Of a DNA stretch of 64,000 bases, positions 1 to 11,593 are shown piece after piece. Origin of the DNA: Adineta ricciae. Lineage: Eukaryota > Rotifera > Eurotatoria > Adinetida > Adinetidae. Under the pieces are notes generated by a model. That model was not told the origin of the DNA, did not search any database, and saw only the letters and a program-made list of their open reading frames with translations. Numbering within the stretch: the stretch's first letter is position 1; each line of letters begins with the position of its first letter. Position numbers and translations under genes: made by a program. Where the stretch lies: the NCBI GenBank assembly GCA_905250025.1, contig CAJNOJ010000056.1, positions 248,001-312,000 on the forward strand, written 5' to 3'.

Positions 1-819
1 TACGAACATTATCGACACCTGTAAGTCCTTTCGTTTTGTAATTAAGTTTTAGAAAAATCTGATCGTTTGTCTTTCAAGGTATGTGATTCCTCATTTGATC
101 TCAACGAAAAGCTTGACTCGCCCCTTGTGTATGTCAATGGTGATAATGGTGTTCGTCAAACGAAATCTGTTGTAACCAATTCGAAACAAACGTCGAAAAT
201 CGTCCGTCGTTGGAATGATGTACGACGACGTAGTCGATTGAAAGCATTGTATATGAAGTTATCTAATGAAACAGCTACATCGGATCACATGGATGACAAT
301 TCCGGCCTTGGGCCAGATGACATTTCATTACCTTATTCCAATGATAGCAATAGTAATAGTGGAATTAAAGATGATGATATTACGATAAATCGAACAAAAC
401 TTAGTCAAATTCAAACATTACCAGTAGGATTGACAGAGAAAGGTGCAACGAGAAATCTGAGTAAAAAATCGGATGCAAACTTTGACCGACTCACTCAAGA
501 TATTCAAAATGCTGTAAATGATGCACATTCAACATCAATCGGTACATTACCAGTGACATCGACTATGTAAGTGAAATATTTAGCTATTATCCTCCTAATC
601 ATCATTTGTTTCGCCCTTAGACCACAGCAACAGATCAAGCGAAGTCAGAAAGTGAAATTTTCACCATATATGACGAAAATTCCATCACATTTACCGCAAC
701 TGCCCAGTAATGTTCATGATATTTTCAAATCTAACGAATATTCACTAAGTGCAATTCATCACTCCTCGGATGTTCTTGACACATGTGATACTCAATCAAC
801 ATCGTTAAGCAACAGCTAA
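1..819 (+). CDS. 3' end of an unidentified gene (partial)
   Basis: Not recognised. The window opens inside a coding exon: an intron with a GTAAGT donor starts near base 20 and the next exon runs from about 80 to 568. A 50-base GT-AG intron follows, and a last exon ends with TAA at 817-819. Splicing keeps the frame open. The visible tail of about 230 residues is hydrophilic and of low complexity, rich in Ser, Asn, Asp and Thr. It contains a basic patch (RRWNDVRRRSRLK) and no membrane segment. It could be the cytoplasmic tail of a receptor or channel, but nothing shows this directly. The 5' part lies outside the window. Confidence 0.6.
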
Positions 820-1259
820 TATTTGCTCATTTCATCATTACTACACTCTCAATCTAAGTCAAAAAGCATTTTTGCTTTTGTCATATTTAGTCATTCAATA
901 GTTATTTCTATTCTCTTCCGTTTCATGATGAATAATGAAATAAACAAAATAAATAGATTAACGTTTCATTTCTCGAAGCCAAGACTCGAGACAATTCTAT
1001 TAACTGTGATGTCAATAGAGACATCGAATTGCTCCTGTTGCTAAATTGAACTGATCAATTACTTAATGGCAAAGCTAGATAATTCTCTTCACTGACAAAA
1101 TCCTGCGACGTAACAATAAGAAACTGAAATATTCATTTATGATGATTGTTAGTATTCCTCAAGAAATTCTATCTTGACAAATAAATTTACATATACATGA
1201 AAAAGAAAATATGAGCATGAATTATGTATAATCTTCGCACAGAAGATTAAGAATGGTTT
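820..1259. other. Convergent intergenic spacer
   Basis: Between the plus-strand gene ending at 819 and the minus-strand gene ending at 1260. AT-rich and presumably the two 3' untranslated regions. AATAAA-like strings occur (for example near 941-950), but no gene is visible. Confidence 0.5.
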
Positions 1260-2597
1260 TTACGATATCGAACATGAACCTTTCTTTCTATTTTTATGTC
1301 CCCGTCGTTTTGGTGGTCCACTACCAGTCACCCTCCGTTCATCGAGGGTATCGAACCAATCATCGACAGCACCCATCAATACTTTAACAACGTACTTGAA
1401 AAGGAAACAAGATATTTTAATCAAGTCGAGAGTACTGCAATCGCTGAACTTACGTCACCAAAACTAAACGGAAAATCTTTTCCTTGTGCTTTGTGGATTT
1501 CACTTCGTTCCGATCGATAATCATCAGCAACATCGAGATTTGGAATCTTCTTATCCCAATTATTCAAATAACTACACATAGAACAGAATTTTCACAAATA
1601 ATAACAGAAAAAGACATCGTATACTCACCCTATACATTCATCATCATCTGTACAAGCGATGATCGTCACTGGAATGCGATTGATGGGTGTGCGTTGATGT
1701 CGAAGAACATGCTCTAATGTTTTCACATCGTGTTGCCCATTCTCATTAGTTGGAATTCCATCTGTAGCAATAAGAATTAATAATTTGCGTTCTTGAACTT
1801 CAAGTTGTTTTTCTTGTAAAACATGTTGAAGAACACGCGCAATCGGTGTAGGTCCTAGAATAACAATATTAAATATTCTAAGTTGATTAATTGTTTTTTT
1901 TTTTCATTTACCCGATGGCGGCACAGCGAAAATAGGAATGAGTTCGTCGGAACTTTTAACACTTCTTTTCGGTTCACGATTGAGAAAGAAAACATCTTGC
2001 AAACAAAGATAGATCATCATCGGTGTTGTTCATAGGATTTTCTATACTTACCAACACCATCGGGATCGAAACTGATTTAAAACAAAAAGGAAGCACAAAG
2101 CTATAGAGAAAGACGATTGAAAAATAACATACACTGAAGCAATGTCAACAACAATAGAAACTGTTTGTCGAAGTTCATCCCATCGTGTTGGATTGTGATC
2201 GAACGGACCCGATATATCACCTAAAATATGCAAAAAAAACACTTTCCTACATGAATGAAAGTCATCTTGGGAACATTTTACCGAGCGGTGTGTTCATGGA
2301 TCCTGAATCTAAATAGAAATACTCATCAATTATTCAACAAGGTAATTGTTGAGCAACAAGTCATTTCTTTGACATTTAGTTGAAACATTTTCCGATCTTA
2401 CCGTCAACAATAAATACAATTTCATATCCTTCCAATCCTCTTAATCTTGTAGCAAAGTCTCGATTAATTTCATATCGATTTACTAGATGTTGAAATTTTG
2501 ACATGCGTTCATCATTGGTCTGAGGTAACGAATTTGAACCAATTGGATCTGAATAGGGAGGTGGAGGTGGTGTGGTTGGATATGCTTGAGAATACAT
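1260..2597 (-). CDS. vWA-domain protein with C-terminal CaaX box, copy A
   Basis: Several short exons join into a von Willebrand A domain protein. The N-terminus is Pro/Tyr-rich (MYSQAYPTTPPPPPY), then comes a helical stretch and the vWA domain. The MIDAS metal site is clear: VDDSGSMNTPLG formed across an intron, and later ATDGIPT. Introns are about 50-60 bases, for example 1395-1453. The last exon gives the tail RRGHKNRKKGSCSIS, a polybasic run followed by a CaaX box (CSIS, farnesyl type by its last residue). The start at 2597 follows the paralog. The family is close to simple vWA proteins rather than copines, since no C2 domain is present. Its role is unknown. A tandem paralog lies at 3495-4765. 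Confidence 0.82.
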
Positions 2598-3494
2598 AGG
2601 CAATAATTTTTTTCTAATGATTTTCGATTACATAAGACATTTTTCTTATTTGATTTATACGCTTTTACTTACTGTTCTTTTCCTTCTATCTGACGTCAAC
2701 AAGAAATTCTTTCTTTTTTACAATGGACGAGAAAGATAAACAAAATTAATCTAAAAATAACTCGATTTCATCAGACTTCTTGTATACGGATATAATTATC
2801 AATCGAAAATTGTTGTGCAATCCAATGAGTAATATATGACGTCAAGATTTGGATGTATTTCATCTGTTTTGACGTCAACTTGTTGACAATACGAATAGCG
2901 TTGACAATAGGAGGAGAAAAACAAATTCTGGAATGTGACTAACAAACTTCTTTTTCCTCTTTTTTTTTCTTTTTCCACCAGGCATGCAACAAAATAAGAA
3001 AAGAAAAGAATGGAAAACATTCCAGCAAGCGCACACATACACACACGCGTAGATAATCTCACATCAGTTGGCTGATTGCTTATCAGAAAAAAAAATTTCG
3101 CAGTAAGAAAAGAAGAAGAAGAAGAAGAAAAACATGTAAAGCAATAGCCATGAGTGATATATCACTATTAATAAAACTTGTTGAAGTAAATTATGCACAT
3201 AATTCACGAGAATATACATAATAGTGATTATAAATTTTCATTTGTTGGCCAACGGAGGTTTGACAACCAAGATAATGGCCACGACCACCATGACGATGAC
3301 GCTTCGTCGATGCCTATCGTGTTAATGGAAAATCGAACGAAGATTTATTATATAATAAATAATATGACACAAAGCAGTTAGCAGCAAACGATTAATATTG
3401 CATTACATTCAGATATATCAGATAGCGACTGCTGTTCTATTGCACTGAATGTCGAAGGCTTCCTGACAGTTATCTGAACATATTATACGCTTTG
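2598..3494. other. Intergenic region between the two vWA genes
   Basis: Holds the promoter side of copy A and the 3' flank of copy B. There is a purine run of repeated GAA at about 3107-3133 and short pyrimidine tracts. I see no supported gene; the short open frames here have no family resemblance. Confidence 0.5.
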
Positions 3495-4765
3495 TTATAG
3501 AATGATGCAGCTTGGTTTCTTTCGCTTTTGCCCACTACCTTGCCGTATACGCCCGTAGCCATCAGTCGAGACTTTTTTCTCGTCTAAATCATCGAACCAA
3601 CTGTCTACACCACCCATTAGTATTTTAACGACATACTTTAGGAAAACAAAGTAAACAATAGAGAGAATAATAGATACGAGATAAGTTTTACTTACATCAC
3701 CGAAACTAAATGGAAATTGTTTTCCTTGTCGATTTTGAATCTCTCGTTTCTCATTTCGATAATCATCGACAACATCAAGATATGGAAGTTTTTTATCCCA
3801 GTCATTTAAATATCCGATACAATCATCATCATCTACGACACGAAAGTTAAACACTGTCATTGACACAAACTAATTCTAGGATAACTTACCAGTGCAAGCA
3901 ATAATGGTCACAGGTATACGATTAGCAGGTCGACGTTCATGTTTAAGTACATATTCAAACGAACGAATATCTCGATGACCTTGGTTATCAGTTGGCACAC
4001 CATCAGTTGCTAGAAGTATCAACAGTTTTCGTTCTTCGATTTCATGCTGTTTATCATGCAGTACACGTCGCAGCACAGGGACGATTGGAGTTGGGCCTGT
4101 GAAAATCAAAACTCATGTGAACAACAGCTAAGTTCAATTGTTCGACGTACCCGCTGGTGGCATCGCAAAGATCGGCGCTACTTCTGACGAATTACGCACA
4201 TGAAAAATAGGTTCACGATTAAGAAAATAGATATCGACACCATCGGGATCAAGGACACTAGCAATATCAACAACGATCGAGACAGTTTGTTTTAGTTCAT
4301 CCCCTAAAAAGAATATCAGTGAAAAGAAGTGAATTAGGCACAAGTTTAATAATAATTTCATACATCGAGATGGCATTTTATCAAAAGGACCCGACAAATC
4401 ACCTATGAATAAGACATAACTGTTTTCAAATTATACTAAATTAAAGAAGAGATTACCGAGCGGAGTGTTCATTGAACCTGAATCATCGCAAATAAATACT
4501 ATTTCATAGCCTTCTAATGCGCGCAATTTTGTGGCAAATGTATGATTAACTAAATAAAAGAATTTCAATATATAATATGTAGTCTAATGTGTGTGAAATG
4601 CTTACTCTCATAACGGTCGACAAGTTGCTGAAAACCTACCATGCGTTCTTCATTTGATGTGTGATAACTTGTCGTGGATTCTCGATATTGTTGGTTATCC
4701 GATTGCATACCAGAAGTGTATGGCGGAGGGGCAGAAGCGACCGCCGGGTATTGCTGAGGATACAT
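3495..4765 (-). CDS. vWA-domain protein with C-terminal CaaX box, copy B
   Basis: Paralog of the gene at 1260-2597 in the same orientation. Exon order matches: a Pro/Tyr/Gln-rich start (MYPQQYPAVASAPPPYT), the MIDAS motif DDSGSMNTPLG, then SGPFDKMPSR, WDELKQTVSIVVDIASV, the LATDGVPTDN loop, and a final exon ending GQKRKKPSCIIL. The CaaX box CIIL ends in Leu, the geranylgeranyl type, whereas copy A ends in Ser. Both copies have a lysine/arginine run just before the Cys, as in membrane-anchored small GTPases. Protein similarity is high through the vWA core and low at both ends. The duplication is old enough for intron sequences to differ. The function is not known. Confidence 0.83.
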
Positions 4766-6059
4766 GATTAGTTAATATTCGTATGTATACTATAAAAGAA
4801 TGACATGAAGTATTATTTCGCGTTTGAAGGAAAAAACTCTTAAGTCGCGGAAATAAATTAGAAAAAGATAGAGATGATGTTGATTTGCATCGAAACGGAA
4901 GAAGAATGGCGTGTAGAAATGGTGGCACATTCGTTTTAATGTAAAATCTAATTGTCACTCGATCTAGTCAACTGTCAGTTTTTCTTCTCTTAATCATTAT
5001 TCATTATAATGAATAGGAAAAGAATCATCATGACTGGCGACAGAGAGAAAAAAGTGCTTCTCACTCACTTCATATTAGTGTAGATAAGAATTATTAAATC
5101 AACACTGGATTTCTTTTCTTTTCTTTTTCTTCTAAAAGCTATATTGATCTTTATACGTATCTGTGACGTATATTTACCATTTATTTTCTCACAGAGATTG
5201 TAAAAAGTATCGTCTAATGTGTTTTTTTTTCTGTCTATTTATTTTTCGTTAGTAATACAAGTAGTTGGTTGGTTTGAACAAATGAGAGGAAAAAGGAGAA
5301 GAAGAAAAAGGAACGAGAAAAAGAACAAACAAACGCCAAAAAGAGAGAGAGAGAGTGAGAAAACAGGTCGTTCACTACATGAATAAAGTGTCAGAACAAG
5401 TTAAACAGATTTAGTTGTGATGAAAAAAGAAACACCATTCCTGGGTAGAAAAACGTATACAGACAAAAATGAAAAGTATATGTATGTGTGGCACTTCCCA
5501 TTCAAATTACACACAAATCCCTGAGACAAAGAAAAAGAAGGTATAGAAAAAAAAAATTCTCCATGCGCACAACAACCGACGAACCCTAGTATCTTCCCTC
5601 TTGTCTCTAACTTCTCATCCGAGTATATTATTTCTCTCATCGAGAGGGTGTGTGTAAAAACAAAACCTTTACAATATATGACGTACGCACACAGACATAC
5701 ACATTTATATATTATGTATATGAAGCAATTACATGTGATAGACAAAAAAGCTGTACAGAAGAATTTTTTGTTTTTTGAGCAAAACAACTAATCAAACCGC
5801 TGTATAGAAGACAAAGACAAGTTTCAAAAAAAAAACGAAGAGAAAAAAGCAGAAAAAACAGTGTTGCCGGGCAAAACCCAAAGGAACATCAACATTGCCT
5901 GAGCCGTTTATATACAGCAAACAAAGAAAACAGAATATGATAGCGCCCACTGTCACACAATAAAAAAAGCAAACAAACAAACAAACAAAAGAAACAACTA
6001 ACTACAGAATAATAGTGATAGTAGAGAATATGAAAAGAAAAAAAAACGTAAACTAAACA
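4766..6059. other. Intergenic: vWA copy B promoter side and Pumilio 3' flank
   Basis: About 1.3 kb with A-rich runs, a GA tract near 5342-5356 and no convincing gene. On the minus strand a TGTATATA octamer lies at 5909-5916, about 145 bases past the Pumilio stop. Minus-strand AATAAA strings occur further on, around 5180-5240. Confidence 0.45.
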
Positions 6060-9000
6060 TTAGTTGTCATAATGCGACAAACCATTTGAATTTGTGGATG
6101 ACAACGGACCTCCCAAGTCCGAACTTTTGCTTAAATGTTTCTCTAATTTGGTTATAATATGCTTTCCGTAGGTAAATTTACGCAGGGATTGAATATGTGG
6201 ACGAACTTTTTGTAATAGAACTTTTCTTTGAGCTGGTTCAGCGACATCGATCATCTGTAAGGAAAATTAATAAATTTAGTCAATAATAAATAACGTGTTG
6301 AAGTGTAAATGACTTTCTTTGTGTTGCTCAATTAATATTTGACAAGAAAAGAAAAAAAATCGCGACTAAGAGCTCTTCAAATGTCTAATTATTTTGGTGA
6401 AAAACATCGAGCTACTCGAAACTTCGCCCGAAAAATGAATAGATCGTTTTCAAATCGTTCTGTACAACTCATCTACACTGTTGAATAAGATTATACATGT
6501 AGAAATCGGATACTTAAACATCGCTCGAAGGAATTCGATCGATGTTAGAAGAGAAGATTTCCCTTTTGAGCTCAAGAATTCATATTTCTCATGAAATATT
6601 CTTCGTTCATAAATATAAAAGCACCCGTGAGATTATGACAAAGATTTGAATTCCTCTGACAATTGTGACGACAAATGCGCACCTTGTATTCATGCGCACA
6701 ATGCTTTTGTTACTAGTAAATTGGCCAATCAAGATTATCGGACTGATTACGAAACATGCACCGATCTTTACTCAGCATATGAAGTTATAGGCGCTCGCTA
6801 GATTGCAATCAATAGTACGAGAATTCATACTATCTGTTTAGATTTTAGTTGCCAAGATCGGAATATTATTTTTTAGTAAATTACCTTTTGTACGACATAG
6901 TTTGCAAATTGATCTTTCATCATGGTTAATAGTGCACTATTAGGTCTGAAATAGACGAACATGTTGTATTACGTATATCGGGAGAACGCTTTCTTACCCA
7001 TCACCGAATGAAACGACTTCGTCGATGAGTTGCCGTTTTTCTTCTCGAGTTGCGTATGTGACACACTTTTCAACCACATTACTAAATAGTTAGAGATAGA
7101 TTCTAGGATCGTCTTGCTTGCATGTCGAATAGTTTACCTGGCAAATTTGTGTTGCGATAGGTGAAGAACTCGTCCCATGATTGCATTCACGATTCGACTT
7201 CGATCTTCTGATTTACCATGTTCTAATACATGTTGAATAACATAATTTCCTAGATGAAAGGAAACGCTCATTCGTCATTTGCTGTCTTTCTCAAACATTT
7301 TTTTCTACGTACCGTACTGATCTTGTACAAGATTTTCTAATTCACTGTATAAAATATCGAGGATAGGTCTTGTTTGCACTTCTTTACAATTTTCAAGTAT
7401 ACGTTGTATAACGCGACATCCGTATGGATGTGCCGATAATTGAAAAACTTGCTTTGTCACATCACGAATGATAAAATCAATATCGTCTCCAGTACAACAT
7501 TCAATACATTTCTGTATAACATGATTGCCATTTTGATCTTCGATACATTTAACAATGTTTCCGTCTAATTCTCTGGCTATTAGAACCTGATAATCAGGTT
7601 GTAAAGTTTCAACAGCTTTTTGAATGACGCGACAACCGTACATTTGTAATGCAAGCGTTAATACGTTGCCACGTACACGTTGTGCTAACATAGCTTTATG
7701 TTCAGGCGAACCAAATTCGAAAAACTTTTGAATGACATAATTACCGAAAACATCGGTCATCAATTGTGGAGCATTGGAAAGAATCTCTTTGAAAACCATG
7801 TCTTTCTCCGCGTTGGTTGCACGTTCAAGTTTCTGTTGAATAAATCTCGAACCATGTTGATCCATAGAAAACTCCGCAAAATATCCAATAACATCACGTA
7901 ATTGTAAATTGGGCATTCGACTATTACGAAAATCATCTAGTAGTTTGCTTCGTGTCACAACGGAATCACGTCCTGAATTGGTATTTGCTGTATTTCCACG
8001 TGTGTTATTATTTCCTGGTCCACCAAAGACATTAGGTGCGTAGAAGTTCGGCATAGGTGCATTCATTCCACCGACGCTGCGACGTCCAGAATAAGCATCG
8101 TTGCCATTTAACATTGGCTGCTGTAACGGCCCTCCTGGTGGTCCTTGTTGAGCTTGAGGAGTATAAAAACGTGGATTAAAGAGTCCATCGAATCCCGTGG
8201 TATTTGAAGTCGGTGGTGGCGTCATTGAAGTCATCAAAGTATTGTAAGCAGGTGACGGGGGTAGACCACCGGGTAATTGACCGTGAAATAATTGTGTTTG
8301 TTGTGGTTGCTGAATTGGTTTTGTCAGACGTGGATCTGCAGGAAGACGAGAGAAGTCTTGTAATGGTGCATCACGCCGTTGATTGGGTACGGGATAGGCA
8401 TCTGCATGAAGAAAATGAATGGCTTTGATGTATGTACATACAAATTGAATTCAGAGAACATACCATTAAATGAACTTGAAAGTGAACTTGCTACTGGGCT
8501 ACCATAGATACCAGGTTGAGTGTTTGTATTAACTGAAATGGATACAAACAATGGAAGAATCGAAACATTTTGATTTCGTATGACAATGATTTACCTGGTA
8601 TTGGCATCTGTGTAGGGTACATTCGAAGTCCTGGTGATCCGTTCGGTGGACGAGTGTTGGACATCATGATACTCGGATCAAGAAAGGTCGGTGATGCAGC
8701 AAAGTATGAGAAGTTCACTAGAATTTCGAGAATGAATGACAATTATACTTTTTGTCCTATCAAAAATCGTCGATCGGCTTTACCTGGTGTCTGTGTTGTA
8801 CGTTGCATATTCATGAATTGTTGAGGTTGTTGATTTGGTTGTGACGTGCTCAATATATCCGTTGAATTGGTTGGTGTTAACGGACGATTCGAATTGGTTT
8901 TTGATTGCGGTGAATGTTGTTCATTGCTTGATGTTTGCTGTTGTGCTAACATAGCTTGTGGAGGTGGTGCTGGAAAAACTACCGGTGGAGGTAACGCTGA

Positions 9001-10460
9001 CCAATATGGTGGTTGACCGAGTAGAGATGGAAGCGAAGCTGGTGATTGATGAAAGCTTGTTAATTGCTGTAAATAATTATCTTGATTCCCATTGATCATA
9101 TATTGATTGGATGATGAGCCATATGGTGAATGTTGATTACCTGTTTGTTGTTGAGCAGCCATAGCATTTGGAAGCCATGACATGAGTGGAGGCTGTCCTA
9201 AACCAGCTAATTGATGGTCTTGTTGATTCGAACTATTAGATTGTGGATTGAAAGCTGTCATTATTGATTGACTTTCGTATCTGAAGAAAACAAACAGTGA
9301 GAGTTGTTTTTTTCAGTGAAAACGACCAAGCCATAGTTCTACTTACGATTGGGGTTGAATTAATGTGTAATCAAACGTTTGAAAATTCGAAGATGGTGCG
9401 TTCATATCATAATTAACTGCCTGTTGTTGTTGTTGTTGAAGCATTTGATATTGTGCTTGAAAACTAAATCATGAATAAAAATCAATACAATTTCGCAACT
9501 ATTTTCCACTGTATACTTACGCTTGTTGTTGCTGTTGTTGATAGAGCAATAACTGTTGTTGTTGCTGCTGCTGTTGTTGTTGATGTTGATTATCAGTTTG
9601 CATACGTTGGAATGGTATAGGTAGTGATGCTGTTGACATACCATTCATCATTAAATGTGATTCCGATATTCTACTATCATGTATATCATCACCGGGACCA
9701 ATGGTGTTTGATGGGGGAAGATTTTCATTATTAGTACCGTTTGACAGATCTTTTGCCGCGTGAGCAGGCGATGGACGAGGCGATTGTTTACGATTGAGTT
9801 CGATTTCACTAATCGTGTCATCAGATTTACCATCATAACCAGTTGGACTATCCACAGCTTTCTTCGCATTATCATTGTCAGTCTAAATGGGAAACAAAAA
9901 AGAACATTATTGGATGTGTTAAAATAGCCGAAATGATATACATATTCAATAGAACATAGACCGAAAAGAATCAACTATTTTTAGTTTTAATCTAGGCTGA
10001 TCGATAACACCACTGTTCGGATTGAAAGTATAAACAATGGTAACGCCTGACGATAGCCATTGATAGAAAGTAGGATCGAACCCAAGAGAATCGAACATCT
10101 ACCCGTTAAACTATTTCGGATCAGTTTTTCTCTCACTTACATAAATCTTCATGTTTTGCATATGTTGAGTAACATCTTTAATTCCATCGTCTTTTACACG
10201 TGGGGAGTTATCACCTTCTAAGATATTAATACACATATTTATTCCCAGATTTGATGGATCTGTTGATTTAGGCGAAAAAACAACGCCGTGTGGATCAGCA
10301 TAACCCGATGCTATGTCAGATTGTCTATTTGGCATATTGATCGGTGCTGATCGTTCTAAATAGATACAATAGATTTTCTATGACACGTTGTTCGATATAG
10401 ATATATATGCATATAATTACCATTAGTTGAATAATCAGTACCACCTTGTGCAGACCACAT
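6060..10460 (-). CDS. PUM: Pumilio-family RNA-binding protein
   Basis: Sequence-specific translational repressor that binds UGUANAUA elements in mRNA 3' ends. Eight PUM repeats can be read in order with classical base-reading triplets: [60 protein letters not shown] and ANYVVQKMI. This matches the standard code in repeats 2 to 8, so RNA specificity should be conserved. The long N-terminal part (exons from 10460 to about 7950) is Gln/Pro/Asn-rich, with CAG/CAA-coded glutamine runs near 9420-9435 and 9525-9585. The start [13 protein letters not shown] at 10460 is the first ATG in the first exon. Most introns are short, but the last one (6255-6882) is about 630 bases. Ends with TAA at 6060. Confidence 0.93.
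10065..10120 (-). pseudogene. tRNA-like relic inside a Pumilio intron
   Basis: Read on the minus strand, this starts TCCGAAATAGTTTAACGGGT, which resembles a tRNA acceptor stem followed by a D-arm/A box. About 25 bases later comes GGGTTCGATCCTAC, close to a T-arm/B box but one base short. The anticodon arm is largely missing, and the whole unit is about 56 bases instead of about 72. I read it as a degenerate tRNA or tRNA-derived element, not a working gene. Confidence 0.45.
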
Positions 10461-11593
10461 AGGTTAACTATAAATATAGGAATAGTATCAGGTCGTTTTT
10501 CATCTCGAGAGTAAAATTTGACGTAACTTACAGTTTTTGTACAGAGAACAAATAATGAAGTAGCAAAAAAAAACAAAATAATTAATCAGCCGGTATACAG
10601 TGCTTGTTATTCTTGTTTTCTTTTTACATAGGTACACAGGTATGCAACGTCAAAAGAAGAATACACACGGAAAGGGAGAAGATAGACAAGGCCTATGTAC
10701 ACTATGAACAGCAGAGAACGGGGGGCGACGACGGCGACGACGCGCGACGATTTGCCTCTGCGAAAATACACACGAATGAAGATCGATAAACAATGACCAA
10801 AAAAGTTGTAAACAATCAACACAGAAATCGAACCATTACGAATTCAGTTCTCCTATGTTCTTTGTGTGTGAGACCGCCATACGATTGTTACAAAGCTTTC
10901 AACTGAAATTTTGAGAATTTTCTCTAAAAAAGAACCAAGAAAAAAATTTTCGTTTGATAAATTAATAGTTATAGGCACTCTCTGGACGATACTAAATTCT
11001 CCGCGATAGATGTCGCTTGTCGATAGTCAACTCAATTAGACAAGAATAAATAATTGAGAACGCATATCTGTCTCAACGATTTTGTTTTTCTTCGATCAGC
11101 ACGTAACCAGATACTAAGATGGGTTACAACAAGAATAACAAAACAACGCGTAGTACTAGAAAAGGATGACTTATGTGTAGAGTGAAAAATGTCCTTATAC
11201 TACTGTTATCTCTACAACCTCTCGCATTTCGTATTTCACGTATGATAACTAGTCGATTGTATGTGCTTGTAACCCTTTTGTTGTTTTTTTTTCCTTTGCG
11301 CATCTATGTGCTTGAAAGAAGACGTTACTTGATTATCTACATACTACGACAGCCATGCCGAGCATTCGAAGATTGATGAGAATATTTTCTCTTCAATCAG
11401 ACGTTATCTTAATTCTATTTACTTCTTACTTTACTTTCAAGGAAAAGCCTTTATTTGCAAAGAGATTTTCGTTGCTTTATCGCACTTCGACAAACGAAAC
11501 TTGAAATCATCGCTTTTCGATTAGTTGATAAAAGCTATTTATTAATATAATAAAGAAGAATAAATCATATAAATGGTTTAAAATTCTGAAAAC
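10461..11593. other. Intergenic: Pumilio upstream region and AIFM3 3' flank
   Basis: About 1.1 kb without a supported gene. The short open frames on both strands have no family resemblance. Minus-strand AATAAA-type strings sit just past the AIFM3 stop, near 11530-11560. Confidence 0.45.

Noticed and set aside
1260..4765. Copine genes
   Set aside because: The vWA core invites this, but no C2 domains are present and the N-terminus is a short Pro/Tyr-rich leader.
5401..5980. Minus-strand Phe/Cys-rich open frames downstream of Pumilio
   Set aside because: A-rich DNA read in reverse gives Phe-rich frames; no splice structure or homology.
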